A stretch of DNA of 64,000 nt from Neorhizobium tomejilense. GTDB lineage: Bacteria; Pseudomonadota; Alphaproteobacteria; Rhizobiales; Rhizobiaceae. The stretch lies in contig PVBG01000004.1 of the NCBI GenBank assembly GCA_002968845.1, positions 186,001 to 250,000 on the forward strand. The letters run 5' to 3'. Made by a program: the position numbers and the translations under genes. Of the stretch, positions 33,948 through 43,012 are shown piece by piece. Below the pieces are notes generated by a model. It saw nothing but the letters and a program-made list of their open reading frames with translations, was not told where the DNA came from and made no database searches. Every line of letters begins with the position of its first letter. Position 1 is the stretch's first letter.

Positions 33948-34397
33948 ATGGCTCTTCAATCCACCACCCGCTCCCGCCTGATCATTCCGGCGCTTGCCCC
34001 CGTTTATACCTCCGCCCATGAGATCGTCGAGACGATCCTGCGCGTGACGGCCGGCGTGCTGCTGGTCACCCACGGTTTCGGCAAGATCACCAACCCGTTC
34101 GGCGCAGCGGGCATGGTGGAAAGCCTCGGCTTCTATCCGGGCGTCTTCTGGTCGCCGCTGCTCGCCGCGACGGAATTTTTTGGCGGCATCCTCGTTGCCA
34201 TCGGCCTCTTCACCCGCCCGGCTTCCTTCGCGGCGATGATCGTGCTTCTGGTCACCGTTTATTTCCACGGCATCGCACAGAACCAGGGTCTCGCCGGCGC
34301 TGAAAAATCCATTCTCTGGGCGGCGATCTTCCTGTTCTTCGCCCTGCGCGGCGGCAATAGCCAGTCGGTCGACGCCCGCCTCGGCCGGACGTTCTAA
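33948..34397 (+). CDS. DoxX family membrane protein
   Basis: A 149-residue inner-membrane protein of the DoxX/DoxD family with four predicted membrane segments (about 25-45, 65-85, 88-108, 118-135). Family-like sequences are RVTAGVLLVTHGFGKI in the first span and FFGGILVAIGLFTRPAS in the middle. Members are linked to thiosulfate:quinone oxidoreductases and to redox stress in other bacteria, but most, probably including this one, have no defined role. Convergent with the next gene; a terminator lies between them. Confidence 0.85.
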   Translation: MALQSTTRSRLIIPALAPVYTSAHEIVETILRVTAGVLLVTHGFGKITNPFGAAGMVESLGFYPGVFWSPLLAATEFFGGILVAIGLFTRPASFAAMIVLLVTVYFHGIAQNQGLAGAEKSILWAAIFLFFALRGGNSQSVDARLGRTF

Positions 34398-34409
34398 TCT
34401 CGCTATCAG

Positions 34410-34439
34410 GGCTGAGCCTCTTTCGGGGTTCAGCCTTTT
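34410..34439 (+). terminator. rho-independent terminator after the DoxX gene
   Basis: Inverted repeat GGCTGAGCC (34410-34418) with GGGTTCAGCC (34426-34435), containing one G-T pair, followed by TTTTCC. It overlaps the 3' end of the convergent dehydrogenase gene. Confidence 0.6.
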
Positions 34440-35299
34440 CCTTCGAGCACCAGCCGTACGACTGTGCCGAGATCGGCCTCGGCAAACCCAAGCGCCGCCG
34501 CATTCTCGAAGCTGGCGCGTGCCGCCTCGATGGCCGGCGTTGCGACGCCAAGGCCGCGGGCAAGATCGAGAACAACCCCCATGTCCTTCAGCACGCCGGA
34601 GACCGGAAAGCCGACTGCCTCGGTCTCTCCGAGTATGACCGGAAGCCGGGACCGCATGGCCGGGCTCGCCGCCGGGCTGCCGGACAGGATCTCGATCATC
34701 TTGTCGCGCCCGAGCCCCGCCTTGCCGCCAAGCTCGACGGCTTCCTTCATGATCTGCCACAGCCCCATCAGCATCATGTTGTTGACGAGCTTGGCGGACG
34801 CGCCGTCGCCCAGCGTCCCGACATGGTGAATCCTGTTTGAGAGACTTTCCGCGACCGGCAGGAAACGCCGAAAATCCTTCTCCGCGCCGCCGATATAAAG
34901 GCCGACCGTGCCCGCCAGCAGCATTTCCGGCCCGCCGGAGATCGGTGCGTCGAGAAGCGCCGCACCCGCCCTGCCCATGGCATCGTGATGGGCGCGCAGC
35001 GTCTCGGGGCTCACCGTGCTGGTATCGACGATCAGCTTGCCGGTGAGATCGGCGGCGGTGAGTTCACCGAGCATCGCGTGCACCGCTGCATCGTCGAGCA
35101 GTGCCAGGATGACGATATCCGAAGCATCGAGAAGTGCAGCCAGGTCGACTGAGGCAGAGATTCCAAGGGCCGTCGCCGTCTCGGGCGCAAGGCCGCTGCG
35201 TGTCCATCCCGCCACCGCAAAGCCCTGCGTTGCAAGGCGCTTGGCCATGGCGCTGCCCATCCGGCCGAGGCCGACGATACCAACCCGCTCTTTTGTCAT
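34430..35299 (-). CDS. NAD(P)-dependent oxidoreductase, 3-hydroxyisobutyrate dehydrogenase family
   Basis: A 289-residue beta-hydroxyacid dehydrogenase. The nucleotide-binding motif is VGIVGLGRMGSAMAKRL (6-22). The substrate loop is LDAPISGGPEMLLAGT (about 117-132), and the catalytic lysine sits in AKLVNNMMLM (about 170). The family includes 3-hydroxyisobutyrate, tartronate-semialdehyde and glyoxylate/succinic-semialdehyde reductases. Isolated gene, convergent with the DoxX gene, divergent from the GFA-family gene. The precise substrate cannot be set from these motifs. Confidence 0.88.
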   Translation of the reverse strand: MTKERVGIVGLGRMGSAMAKRLATQGFAVAGWTRSGLAPETATALGISASVDLAALLDASDIVILALLDDAAVHAMLGELTAADLTGKLIVDTSTVSPETLRAHHDAMGRAGAALLDAPISGGPEMLLAGTVGLYIGGAEKDFRRFLPVAESLSNRIHHVGTLGDGASAKLVNNMMLMGLWQIMKEAVELGGKAGLGRDKMIEILSGSPAASPAMRSRLPVILGETEAVGFPVSGVLKDMGVVLDLARGLGVATPAIEAARASFENAAALGFAEADLGTVVRLVLEGKG

Positions 35300-35436
35300 G
35301 CGTTGATCCTGCTCATATCGTTGCTGCCGGAGTTAAAGCAGAACATGCCGGCCTCGTCTTCTTCATTTTGCATTGCGGGAGGCTCAAGGAATATTTCATA
35401 TTCGACATGCGTAATCTGAGGGAGCCCGGACGGAAG

Positions 35437-35922
35437 ATGAGCGAAATATTCGAGGGCGGCTGCTTCTGCGGCAAAGTGCGTTATCGCATGCATGGGCGGC
35501 CGATGTTCATCCATTGCTGCCATTGCACCGACTGCCAGCAGCAGACGGGCGGCGCCTTTGCGATCAATGCGCTGATCGAAGCCGACCGGGTGGAGATCAC
35601 GGAGAGCCAGCCGGTCGCAGTGGCCATGAAGACCGATAGCGGCCTGCCCCACGATATCTACCGCTGCCCGCAATGCCAGACAGCGGTCTGGAGCGACTAC
35701 GGCCGGCGCCAATGGATGCTGTTCGTCCGGGTCCAGACGCTCGAAAGGCGCTCCGAATTCTCCCCGGACGTGCATATATTCACCCGCTCGAAAGTCGCCT
35801 GGGTGGGCCTGCCGGAAGGCGCCAATGTCTTTGAGAACTATTACAGCTCCAAGGCGATGTGGCCGGCAGAAAGCGTCGCGCGGCGTGAGACCGCCCGGAT
35901 CAAGGCCGGGGCGGAACGCTGA
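35437..35922 (+). CDS. GFA/CENP-V family zinc protein
   Basis: A 161-residue protein of the glutathione-dependent formaldehyde-activating-enzyme (GFA) family. Zn ligand clusters are [10 protein letters not shown] (residues 8-17), [14 protein letters not shown] (about 27-40) and [10 protein letters not shown] (about 77-86). I start at the ATG at 35437 with GGAAG upstream; the frame is open further 5' but has no family sequence. Most members are thought to bind glutathione or act as S-hydroxymethylglutathione-related enzymes; proof is thin. The acetyltransferase gene follows 29 bp later. Confidence 0.87.
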   Translation: MSEIFEGGCFCGKVRYRMHGRPMFIHCCHCTDCQQQTGGAFAINALIEADRVEITESQPVAVAMKTDSGLPHDIYRCPQCQTAVWSDYGRRQWMLFVRVQTLERRSEFSPDVHIFTRSKVAWVGLPEGANVFENYYSSKAMWPAESVARRETARIKAGAER

Positions 35923-35951
35923 AACACGAGAAGGCAGCCGGAGGAGACGAC

Positions 35952-36506
35952 ATGGCGAGCGAACGCGAAAAGATGGCGGCCGGCGAATGGTATTGCTGCC
36001 TCGATCCGGAACTCGATGCGCTGAGGGACAAGGCGCGGATGGCCGTGCATGCGCATAACACCATGTCGCCCGCCGAGCGGGGTGCTATGGCACCTCTCCT
36101 GCGCATGCTGTTCGGCGCGGCGCCCGACGCGTTTCTGGAAGCGCCCTTCCACTGCGCCTACGGCTTCAACGTCTTTCTTGGGCAAGGCGTCTATCTGAAT
36201 GCCGGCTGCACGATCCTCGACACCGCACCGGTCACGATCGGTGCCCGTTCGATGCTGGGGCCGGGCGTCCAGCTCTATTGCGCCGATCACCACCGCGACC
36301 CCGCCCTGCGCGCCGAAGGTCTTGAGATCGGCCGCCCGATCAGCATTGGCGCCGACGTCTGGATTGGTGGCGGCGCGATCGTTTTAGGCGGCATCACGAT
36401 CGGCGACGGAGCGATCGTCGGGGCGGGCTCCGTCGTCACGCGGGACGTGCCGCCGGGCGCCACGGTCGTGGGAAATCCGGCGAGGTCGATCACGCCGCGC
36501 GGCTGA
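35952..36506 (+). CDS. sugar O-acetyltransferase (maltose/galactoside acetyltransferase family)
   Basis: A 184-residue hexapeptide-repeat acyltransferase. The Mac N-terminal domain ([19 protein letters not shown]) is followed by the left-handed beta-helix, including [34 protein letters not shown] (catalytic His in the ADHH segment) and [20 protein letters not shown]. It transfers acetyl from acetyl-CoA to a sugar hydroxyl, probably as detoxification. Start supported by GGAGGA upstream. It follows the GFA gene in the same direction. Confidence 0.9.
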   Translation: MASEREKMAAGEWYCCLDPELDALRDKARMAVHAHNTMSPAERGAMAPLLRMLFGAAPDAFLEAPFHCAYGFNVFLGQGVYLNAGCTILDTAPVTIGARSMLGPGVQLYCADHHRDPALRAEGLEIGRPISIGADVWIGGGAIVLGGITIGDGAIVGAGSVVTRDVPPGATVVGNPARSITPRG

Positions 36507-36633
36507 TTTCGAAACATCTCCGCGCGTAAAGATTGGATTCAGCATTTTTTGGTAATTTTCCGTTAGCAATTCCTGTCGGGGTTTATTGACGGCGGGGGCG
36601 GCCGTCTTTGTTGTCTTGCGTACGGGTTTCAAA

Positions 36634-37707
36634 ATGCGTTTATCGGCTGTGCCAGCACTCCTCGTCACCTGCCTCGCCTTGGCGGGCTGCGCCTCGGCAT
36701 CCGGTCCGGACGAGCTGGTCGCCGGCGTCGCCACCCAAGAGAAGACAGGCTCGGTCGATCTGCCCGCCGCCCCCGTCCCGGCGGTCGGTGTCGGCAAGAC
36801 CGCGCGGATCGGCGCGCCGCAAGCGCCCCAGCAGCAGACCTTACCGCAGCAGCAGGAGATCGCCTGGAACGGCGCGATGCCGGCGCCGCAGGCCTTCGTG
36901 CGGGAAACGACGGTCGGTATGCCGCTTCCCGCCGAGCGGCCGGTCGCCATGCTGGTGCCCGACCAGCCGGCGCTGGAAACCGTACCCCGCCGGGGGCGCC
37001 TGCAGATCTACAGCCGCCAGTTCCGCGATGCCAAGCCGATCAATTTCGGTAGGGTTTCGCCGAGAAGCTATCCGGTGCACGGCGTCGACGTGTCGCGCTG
37101 GCAGGGCGACATCGACTGGGCAAAGCTTCGCACCCAGGGCGCCAACTTCGCCTATATCAAGGCCACCGATGGCGGCGACCATCTCGATCCGATGTTCAGG
37201 ACCAATTGGAGAAGAGCCAAGGAGGCGGGCATCAGGCGCGGCGCCTACCATTTCTTCTACTGGTGCCGCACTGCCGGCGAACAGGCCGACTGGTTCATCC
37301 GCAATGTGCCCCGCGATCCGGACGCGCTGCCGCCGGTGATCGACGTCGAATGGAACGGCGAGTCGAGTTGCAAGGCGAAACTCTCCCGCGCCCGGGTGCT
37401 CGAAAAGATGCAGGTCTTCATGGACAAGCTGGAGCGCTATTACGGCCAGCGGCCGATCATCTACACGGCGCCGGACTTCTACGAGGACAACCTCTCGGGC
37501 GAGCTGCTCAACTATCCGTTCTGGCTGCGCGCCGTTGCCCAACATCCTTCCAAGGTCTATCCGGGCCGCAGGTGGCTGTTCTGGCAATATTCCGGCTCCG
37601 GCCTGTCGCACGGCGTCGACGGCAAGATCGACCTCAATGTCTTCCACGGCTCGGAAGAGCAGTGGCACAACTGGGCCTCGCCGCGCATGACGATCGCACA
37701 GAATTAA
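36634..37707 (+). CDS. glycoside hydrolase family 25 lysozyme-like lipoprotein
   Basis: A 357-residue secreted muramidase-like protein. I start at the ATG at 36634, which gives a clean lipoprotein signal peptide with lipobox ALAGC; the frame upstream only adds hydrophobic filler. Residues 20-135 are a Pro/Gln-rich linker. The GH25 domain begins near HGVDVSRWQGDIDW and includes PPVIDVEWNGES, with the catalytic Asp and Glu, and ends with WQYSGSG and GKIDLNVFHG. It should be anchored in the envelope and cut or remodel peptidoglycan. Rhizobia often carry such lipoproteins; no phage genes are adjacent. Confidence 0.9.
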   Translation: MRLSAVPALLVTCLALAGCASASGPDELVAGVATQEKTGSVDLPAAPVPAVGVGKTARIGAPQAPQQQTLPQQQEIAWNGAMPAPQAFVRETTVGMPLPAERPVAMLVPDQPALETVPRRGRLQIYSRQFRDAKPINFGRVSPRSYPVHGVDVSRWQGDIDWAKLRTQGANFAYIKATDGGDHLDPMFRTNWRRAKEAGIRRGAYHFFYWCRTAGEQADWFIRNVPRDPDALPPVIDVEWNGESSCKAKLSRARVLEKMQVFMDKLERYYGQRPIIYTAPDFYEDNLSGELLNYPFWLRAVAQHPSKVYPGRRWLFWQYSGSGLSHGVDGKIDLNVFHGSEEQWHNWASPRMTIAQN

Positions 37708-37737
37708 AAGCCGACAACGAGGCCGGCGAAAGAACAA

Positions 37738-37770
37738 GCGCGCAGGGCCTGTGAAACCGGCCCCGCGCGC
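37738..37770 (+). terminator. possible terminator hairpin between convergent genes
   Basis: GCGCGCAGGGCC pairs with GGCCCCGCGCGC across a 9-base loop with one mismatch. No T-run follows on the plus strand, so it is a strong hairpin but only a weak rho-independent terminator. It lies between the lysozyme-like gene and the convergent methyltransferase gene. Confidence 0.35.
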
Positions 37771-37799
37771 TCCCTGGAGGTTACATCAATGCGGCCGGA

Positions 37800-38876
37800 T
37801 TACAGCCGTGCCTCGAGGACGAGGTTGAACGGCGTTGCCATCGCCCGCCGAAAGCGGGTGAAACCGGCCTTGTAGAAAATCTCCCGCAGCCTTGCTTCGC
37901 CGGCTTGCGCGCCGAGCACCATGTGGCCGCCGTCGGAAATCGCATGGGCGCAGCAGATCGTCGTCGATGCGGCGTAATACATGCGGGCGACGGGCGAGAT
38001 GTTGTCGTCGACGCGGTCGTTGGCGAAGGGCTCGACGAGCATCACCGTACCATCCGGCGCAAGCGTTCTCGCCGCATGCCGGGCTGCCGCCAACGGGTCG
38101 CCCATGTCGTGCAGGCAGTCGAAGAAGCAGATCAGGTCATAACCCTTGCCGGGGTAGTTTTCGGCGCGCGCCGTCTCGAACGCGACCCGTCCGCTGACGC
38201 CCGCGTCTGCGGCGATCCTGCGGCCTTCGTCGAGGGATACCCGATGCGTATCGAAGCCACGGAAACGCGAAGCCGGGAAAGCCTGCGCCATCAGCACCGT
38301 GGAGTGACCATGGCCGCAGCCGACATCCGCCACCGAGGCGCCGGCCTTCAGCTTGTCGACCACGCCATCGAGGGCCGGCAGCCATTCCGGGACCAGGCTT
38401 GCCTTGTAGGCATTGCGATAGAGCGAGGCGACGCCGCAATAAAGCCGGCCGTCATGGTCGCCCCAGGGAATGCCGGAACCCTTGCGAAAGGCCTCCAGCG
38501 CCTTTTCCTCGTCCGACCACATGGAAGCCGGCACGCCCCAGGCGGCGGCGAGGAAGACCGGGCTATCCTCGTTGGCAAGCACCAGCGCCTGTTCCGGGGT
38601 AAGTTCGAAGCTGTCGCTGACGGCATGAAACAGAACATAACCCCCGGCAACCTGCGAATTCAGCCACTCGCGGATGTAACGCTCGGCGCAGCCGGTGCGG
38701 CTTGCCAGCTCGTGGGCACTGAGCGGTCCGGCCCCGGCCATCGCCTTATAGAGGCCGAGACGGTGGCCGATACTGACCATGACCCCTCCGTACCCCGCCG
38801 ACAGATCGCCGATGGCGCGGGAAACGATCGCGTCCAGCTTGGCCGGATCGATCTCGTTTGTCTTGACGTAGTCCAT
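37800..38876 (-). CDS. class I SAM-dependent methyltransferase with N-terminal winged helix (copy 1)
   Basis: A 358-residue protein. Residues about 10-110 look like a winged helix (LSAHELASRTGCAERYIREW), and residues about 165-330 are a Rossmann methyltransferase with SAM motif VADVGCGHGHSTVLM and later CFFDCLHDMGDP. The layout is that of small-molecule methyltransferases and of Rv2258c-like proteins. ATG at 38876 chosen: AGGAGA upstream, family sequence starts there. A clear paralogue is encoded at 60233. Divergent from a GlxA-type regulator, which may control it. Substrate unknown. Confidence 0.85.
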   Translation of the reverse strand: MDYVKTNEIDPAKLDAIVSRAIGDLSAGYGGVMVSIGHRLGLYKAMAGAGPLSAHELASRTGCAERYIREWLNSQVAGGYVLFHAVSDSFELTPEQALVLANEDSPVFLAAAWGVPASMWSDEEKALEAFRKGSGIPWGDHDGRLYCGVASLYRNAYKASLVPEWLPALDGVVDKLKAGASVADVGCGHGHSTVLMAQAFPASRFRGFDTHRVSLDEGRRIAADAGVSGRVAFETARAENYPGKGYDLICFFDCLHDMGDPLAAARHAARTLAPDGTVMLVEPFANDRVDDNISPVARMYYAASTTICCAHAISDGGHMVLGAQAGEARLREIFYKAGFTRFRRAMATPFNLVLEARL

Positions 38877-39026
38877 ATTGCTATCTCCTGTTCCTTCATC
38901 GGAAGTTGACGATGGCAAAGGATCGCAGGTCCGAACCGGTTCGGGCAGAGCGGGAAAATCCACAATCGGGCCGTTTGCGCCATTCTCAGGCTCGGTGTAC
39001 GGATTTGATCATTGGAGGGATCGTTA

Positions 39027-40070
39027 ATGCCGCGCAAGACGACCGGGACAAGTTTGAAGCCGCTGCATGTGAGCCTGGTGGCCATTCCCGACGCCGTGGT
39101 CTCGACGCTGAGCGGCGTCTTCGACGTGATGAACGCCTTTTCCGTCCTGCCGCCGCCGGACGTTGCGATAACCCGCCCGTTCGAAGTGCAGATCGTGGGC
39201 ATAGAGGCCGGGCCGCTGACCCTCGCGAGCCTGGTGCCGGTCACGGTCCAGCGCAGCATCGCCACGCTCGAGGCGACCGATATCGTCATCGTTCCGTCGA
39301 TCCTGCTGAGGCCAGACGGCTGGCGGAAAGGCCGTTATCCGGAGCTGATCGACTGGGTAAACCGGATGCATGCGGGCGGCGCGCTGATATGTTCGGCCTG
39401 TTCGGGCATTTTCCTGCTGGCCGAGACCGGCCTCTTCGACGGCGCCGATGCGACCGTGCATTTCGGTTATGCCGATGCCTTCGCGGCCGCCTTTCCGCAG
39501 GTGCCGATCCATCCCGAACGGGTGCTGGTGGTTTCCGGACGGCGCGAGGAGCTGATCAGCTCGGGTGCATCGATGACCTGGCACGATCTCGTTCTCTACC
39601 TCATCGCGCGCCATATGGGCGCCGCCGCCGCCCGATCGATCGCGCGCTTCTTCGCGCTGCAATGGCATCAGGACGGGCTCGCCCCCTATATCGTCTTCGA
39701 AGGCCGCAAGGACCATGGCGACACGGCGATCCAGACGGCACAGGATTGGGTCGCAACCCACTTTTCCGTGGCAAACCCGCTCGAGGAGATGATCCTGCGG
39801 GCCGGTCTTACCGGACGCACGTTCAAGCGTCGGTTCACGGCTGCAGCAGGTGTCAGCCCGATCGCCTACGTACAGCGCCTGAGGATCGAGGAGGCCAAGC
39901 GCCGGCTGGAGGGGACGGAAGCTTCGGTCGACGAGATCAGCTGGCAGGTCGGTTATGAAGAGCCCGCCTTCTTCCGCCGTCTGTTCAAGCGTGTCACGGG
40001 CCTGGCACCCGGCGCCTACCGGCGGCGTTTCCAAATCCCGGATTTTGCGCGCTCGGACAAGAATACCTGA
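39027..40070 (+). CDS. GlxA-family AraC-type transcriptional regulator
   Basis: A 347-residue regulator. The N-terminal DJ-1/PfpI-like domain (about 10-190) contains the nucleophile-elbow-like segment ICSACSGIFLLAETGLFDG. The C-terminal AraC double helix-turn-helix (about 225-335) contains LTGRTFKRRFTAAAGVSPIA and VGYEEPAFFRRLFKR. ATG at 39027 has GGAGGG 7 bp upstream. It is divergent from the methyltransferase gene across 150 bp, and I infer that it regulates that gene, as such pairs often do. Confidence 0.9.
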   Translation: MPRKTTGTSLKPLHVSLVAIPDAVVSTLSGVFDVMNAFSVLPPPDVAITRPFEVQIVGIEAGPLTLASLVPVTVQRSIATLEATDIVIVPSILLRPDGWRKGRYPELIDWVNRMHAGGALICSACSGIFLLAETGLFDGADATVHFGYADAFAAAFPQVPIHPERVLVVSGRREELISSGASMTWHDLVLYLIARHMGAAAARSIARFFALQWHQDGLAPYIVFEGRKDHGDTAIQTAQDWVATHFSVANPLEEMILRAGLTGRTFKRRFTAAAGVSPIAYVQRLRIEEAKRRLEGTEASVDEISWQVGYEEPAFFRRLFKRVTGLAPGAYRRRFQIPDFARSDKNT

Positions 40071-40103
40071 CGACCGAAGCCCCGGCCGGCAGCTCTCACC
40101 CCA

Positions 40104-41510
40104 TCATTGACCCAGGGCGTCGAGCGCCCGTCCGAGGCTCCGGAATATCCTCGCATCCTCCGACTGCGCCACGTTGAAGCGCAGGAAGCTGCCGGCGTTC
40201 TGGGAGAGGCTGAATGCGTTGCCGGGCGCCAGCACGATATTGTCGGCAAGGCAGGCGCGCGCCACATCCGCCGCCTCTATCCCGTTCGGAAGCCTGCACC
40301 AGAGAAACAGGCCGGCGCGCGGCTGCAGCCAGGGCGTGATGCCAAGCGTTGCAAGACGCCCCGTCGTCGCCTCCATTGCCCGCGACAGCCTGACGCGCAG
40401 TTCTTCCAGATGTTTCCGGTAGCTGCCATCGGTCAACAGCAGCAATACGAGCTCGGAGGACAGCCGGCCCGCCGCGAAGCTCGTGGCGATCTTCAGGTCG
40501 ACCAGACCCTCGATCCATTCCCGCTTGGCGGCGATGAAGCCGCAGCGTACCGAAGCCGACAGCGTCTTCGAAAAGCTGCCGATATGCACCACCCGGTCGA
40601 GCCCGTCGAAGGCGGCCAGACGCGGCGCCGGCTCATGCTCCAGATCGGCGAAGATATCGTCCTCTATGACCGTCAGCCCGGCCCGGTCGGCGAGTTTCAG
40701 GAGCCGATGCGCTACAACCGGCGAAAGCGTCGCGCCGGTCGGATTGTGGATCGCCGAATTGGTGATGTAGAGCCGCGGCTTGTGCTCCTCGATCGCCTTT
40801 CCGAATGCCTCGATATCCGGCCCGGCCGGTGTCATCGGCACGCCGACGACTTTTGCGCGATGCGCACGCAGCAGGGCGTGGAAATTGAAATAGCATGGAT
40901 CGTCGACCAGAACCGCATCGCCCGGCTCGATCAGAAAACGGCAGAGAAGGTCGATGGCATGGGTGCCGGATTCGGTGAGGATGATCTGGTCCGGAGCCGC
41001 CGGTATGCCGTGCTCGCTCATCCGGCGGGAGAGAAGTTGCCGCAGCTGCGGCGAGCCGAGCGGCGTGCCGTAGTCCGACAAGACCCGGTCCTCGCTGCGC
41101 GACAGGCTGCGCAAAGCCCTTCGGATCGCCACCTCCGGCATCCAGGAGGACGGCAGCCAGCCGCAGCCGGGCTTCAACAGGTCGCCATCCTCCAGCGCCT
41201 GGCGCGATACCCAGAACGGATCGATTGCCCGGTCGAGCTTCGGGCCGATCTCGGAGAGCGACAGCGGTGCCAGCGGACTCGAGACGTAGAAACCCGACCC
41301 CGGTCGGGAGCGGATCAACCCTTCCGCGGCCAGCCGCTCATAGGCCTCCACGACGGTCGAGACGGAGACATGCATCGCCTTGGCGAACGCACGCACCGAA
41401 GGAAGCCGTGCGCCGGGCACCAGTCCGCGTCCGGCGATGCGGCTGCGGATTTCCGCCATGACGGCGCCGATACGCTGGCCGCCACCCTTCTGTTCCGCCC
41501 TTGCATCCAC
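40104..41510 (-). CDS. MocR/PdxR-family regulator (GntR-aminotransferase fusion)
   Basis: A 468-residue PLP-binding regulator. The GntR winged helix is at about 10-75 (GARLPSVRAFAKAMHVSVST) and the aminotransferase fold type I at about 110-465, with Schiff-base lysine in GSFSKTLSASVRCGF. I start at the GTG at 41510 (GGAG 7 bp upstream); the open frame beyond it lacks family sequence. MocR proteins sense PLP-linked or amino compounds and usually control the divergent gene, here the EamA transporter. Convergent with the GlxA-type gene. Confidence 0.88.
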   Translation of the reverse strand: MDARAEQKGGGQRIGAVMAEIRSRIAGRGLVPGARLPSVRAFAKAMHVSVSTVVEAYERLAAEGLIRSRPGSGFYVSSPLAPLSLSEIGPKLDRAIDPFWVSRQALEDGDLLKPGCGWLPSSWMPEVAIRRALRSLSRSEDRVLSDYGTPLGSPQLRQLLSRRMSEHGIPAAPDQIILTESGTHAIDLLCRFLIEPGDAVLVDDPCYFNFHALLRAHRAKVVGVPMTPAGPDIEAFGKAIEEHKPRLYITNSAIHNPTGATLSPVVAHRLLKLADRAGLTVIEDDIFADLEHEPAPRLAAFDGLDRVVHIGSFSKTLSASVRCGFIAAKREWIEGLVDLKIATSFAAGRLSSELVLLLLTDGSYRKHLEELRVRLSRAMEATTGRLATLGITPWLQPRAGLFLWCRLPNGIEAADVARACLADNIVLAPGNAFSLSQNAGSFLRFNVAQSEDARIFRSLGRALDALGQ

Positions 41511-41671
41511 CGTACTGCTCCACAAACCATAACAGTTTCTGGAAATTGTATCGCATTGTCTCTGGTGCCGCCATGGCTTCCGGCCGATAGCGGGAAAATA
41601 CCCAAGGAATGCCTGCGATGAACGTCCAAGGGAGGCGCTCAAGGGCAAGGCTTGGAAATCAGGAGACTTCG

Positions 41672-42535
41672 ATGAACAACACGACAAGCGGCTGGATCAG
41701 TGGTTTCGTTGGCGTTTTGATCTTCAGCGGGTCGCTTCCCGCTACCCGCATTGCCGTTGCGGATTTCGATCCGCTGTTCCTGACCGTGGCGCGGGCCACG
41801 ATCGCCGGGCTGCTCGCCATATGCCTGCTGCTGGCCTTTCGCGAAAGACGCCCGGCACGCTCCGATCTCCTGCCGCTCGCCATCGTTTCGCTCGGCGTCG
41901 TCATCGGTTTTCCGCTGCTGACGGCGCTGGCGCTGAAACATATCACCTCGGCTCACTCCATCGTGTTCGTCGGCCTGCTGCCGCTGTCGACGGCGATCTT
42001 CGGGGTGCTGAGGGGCGGCGAACGCCCGAAGGCCGTCTTCTGGCTGTTCTCCTGCCTCGGCAGCGCCATCGTCGCCGGCTTCGCGCTGTTTCAGGAAGAG
42101 GCCGTCTCCTCGATCGGCGATCTCCTGATGCTGGGGGCGATCATCGCCTGCGGGCTCGGTTATGCGGAAGGCGCCAGCCTGTCGCGCAAACTCGGCGGAT
42201 GGCAGGTCATCTCCTGGGCGCTGGCACTTTCCCTGCCTGTGATGCTGACCGTGTCGATCGCCGTGATGCCGGTCTCCCTGCCCGATCTCGACAGCACGTC
42301 CTGGTTTGGTCTTGGCTATGTCTCGCTGTTCAGCATGCTGATCGGATTCATCTTCTGGTATCGCGGCCTGGCGCTCGGCGGCATTGCCGGGGTAAGCCAA
42401 CTGCAGCTTCTTCAGCCCTTTTTCGGCCTGGTTCTGGCCGCCGCACTTCTCGGCGAAAAGGTCAGTCTGGGCATGTTCGCCGCGACGCTTGCGGTGGTTG
42501 CCTGCGTGGCAGGCGCCAAGAGATTTGCCCGTTAA
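41672..42535 (+). CDS. EamA/DMT-family transporter
   Basis: A 287-residue drug/metabolite-type exporter made of two EamA repeats, with about ten membrane segments (for example FVGVLIFSGSLPATRIAV, then LFQEEAVSSIGDLLMLGAII linking the halves). ATG at 41672 with GGAG upstream. Divergent from the MocR regulator across 161 bp, a common pairing. EamA proteins export amino acids, purines or other small metabolites. The MocR partner hints at an amine or vitamin B6-related compound, but that is inference. Confidence 0.88.
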   Translation: MNNTTSGWISGFVGVLIFSGSLPATRIAVADFDPLFLTVARATIAGLLAICLLLAFRERRPARSDLLPLAIVSLGVVIGFPLLTALALKHITSAHSIVFVGLLPLSTAIFGVLRGGERPKAVFWLFSCLGSAIVAGFALFQEEAVSSIGDLLMLGAIIACGLGYAEGASLSRKLGGWQVISWALALSLPVMLTVSIAVMPVSLPDLDSTSWFGLGYVSLFSMLIGFIFWYRGLALGGIAGVSQLQLLQPFFGLVLAAALLGEKVSLGMFAATLAVVACVAGAKRFAR

Positions 42536-42622
42536 TTCGGCACGACCTGCTTGCGGCGTTCACGAATTCGGGAACCAAACGCGTACCGAGGCATTATCCG
42601 GCTGCAGAAGGAGGAAGCAAGC

Positions 42623-42946
42623 ATGACTTTTGATCCCAATGACAGAAAGTTCGAGACCCGTGATCCGGACCTCCGGGCCACTGAAGTCCGGAGCAGCACC
42701 TCTTCGTGGGTACCGTGGGTAGCCGTGATCGCCGTCATTCTGGTCGGCGCTTTCGTATGGTCGCAGATGGGCGGTTCCTCGACCGATCCGCAGACTACAT
42801 CTTCGACCAACCCGCCGGTAACCGACAACACCACGTCGTCCCCTGCACCGGCTCCGATGACCCCGGCAGCTCCGCCGGCTAACAATGCCACTCCGGCAAC
42901 TCCGCCGGCTGGCGGCGCGACTGGCGGCACCGGCACGCAGCCGTAA
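42623..42946 (+). CDS. hypothetical single-span protein with Pro/Thr/Ala-rich tail
   Basis: A 107-residue protein from an ATG preceded by a strong GGAGG. It has a charged N-terminus of about 30 residues, one membrane span (WVAVIAVILVGAFVWSQM), then a low-complexity tail dominated by Pro, Thr, Ala and Gly. Tails of this kind usually sit in the periplasm. I know of no function. It is followed by a strong terminator. Confidence 0.7.
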   Translation: MTFDPNDRKFETRDPDLRATEVRSSTSSWVPWVAVIAVILVGAFVWSQMGGSSTDPQTTSSTNPPVTDNTTSSPAPAPMTPAAPPANNATPATPPAGGATGGTGTQP

Positions 42947-42970
42947 GCCTCGCGCTCGAGAGATCAACAA

Positions 42971-43002
42971 AGCCGCCCGCTTTCGAAGCGGGCGGCTTTT
43001 CT
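42971..43002 (+). terminator. rho-independent terminator
   Basis: A near-perfect hairpin AGCCGCCCGCTT/AAGCGGGCGGCT, closing on a tiny loop and followed by TTTTCTGTT. It ends the plus-strand hypothetical gene and faces the convergent DUF2161 gene. The clearest terminator in the window. Confidence 0.85.
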
Positions 43003-43012
43003 GTTGGTGCAA

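Noticed and set aside
40107..41621. 504-codon open frame antisense to the MocR gene
   Set aside because: The minus strand carries a clear MocR protein with helix-turn-helix and PLP lysine; the antisense frame has no recognisable domain.
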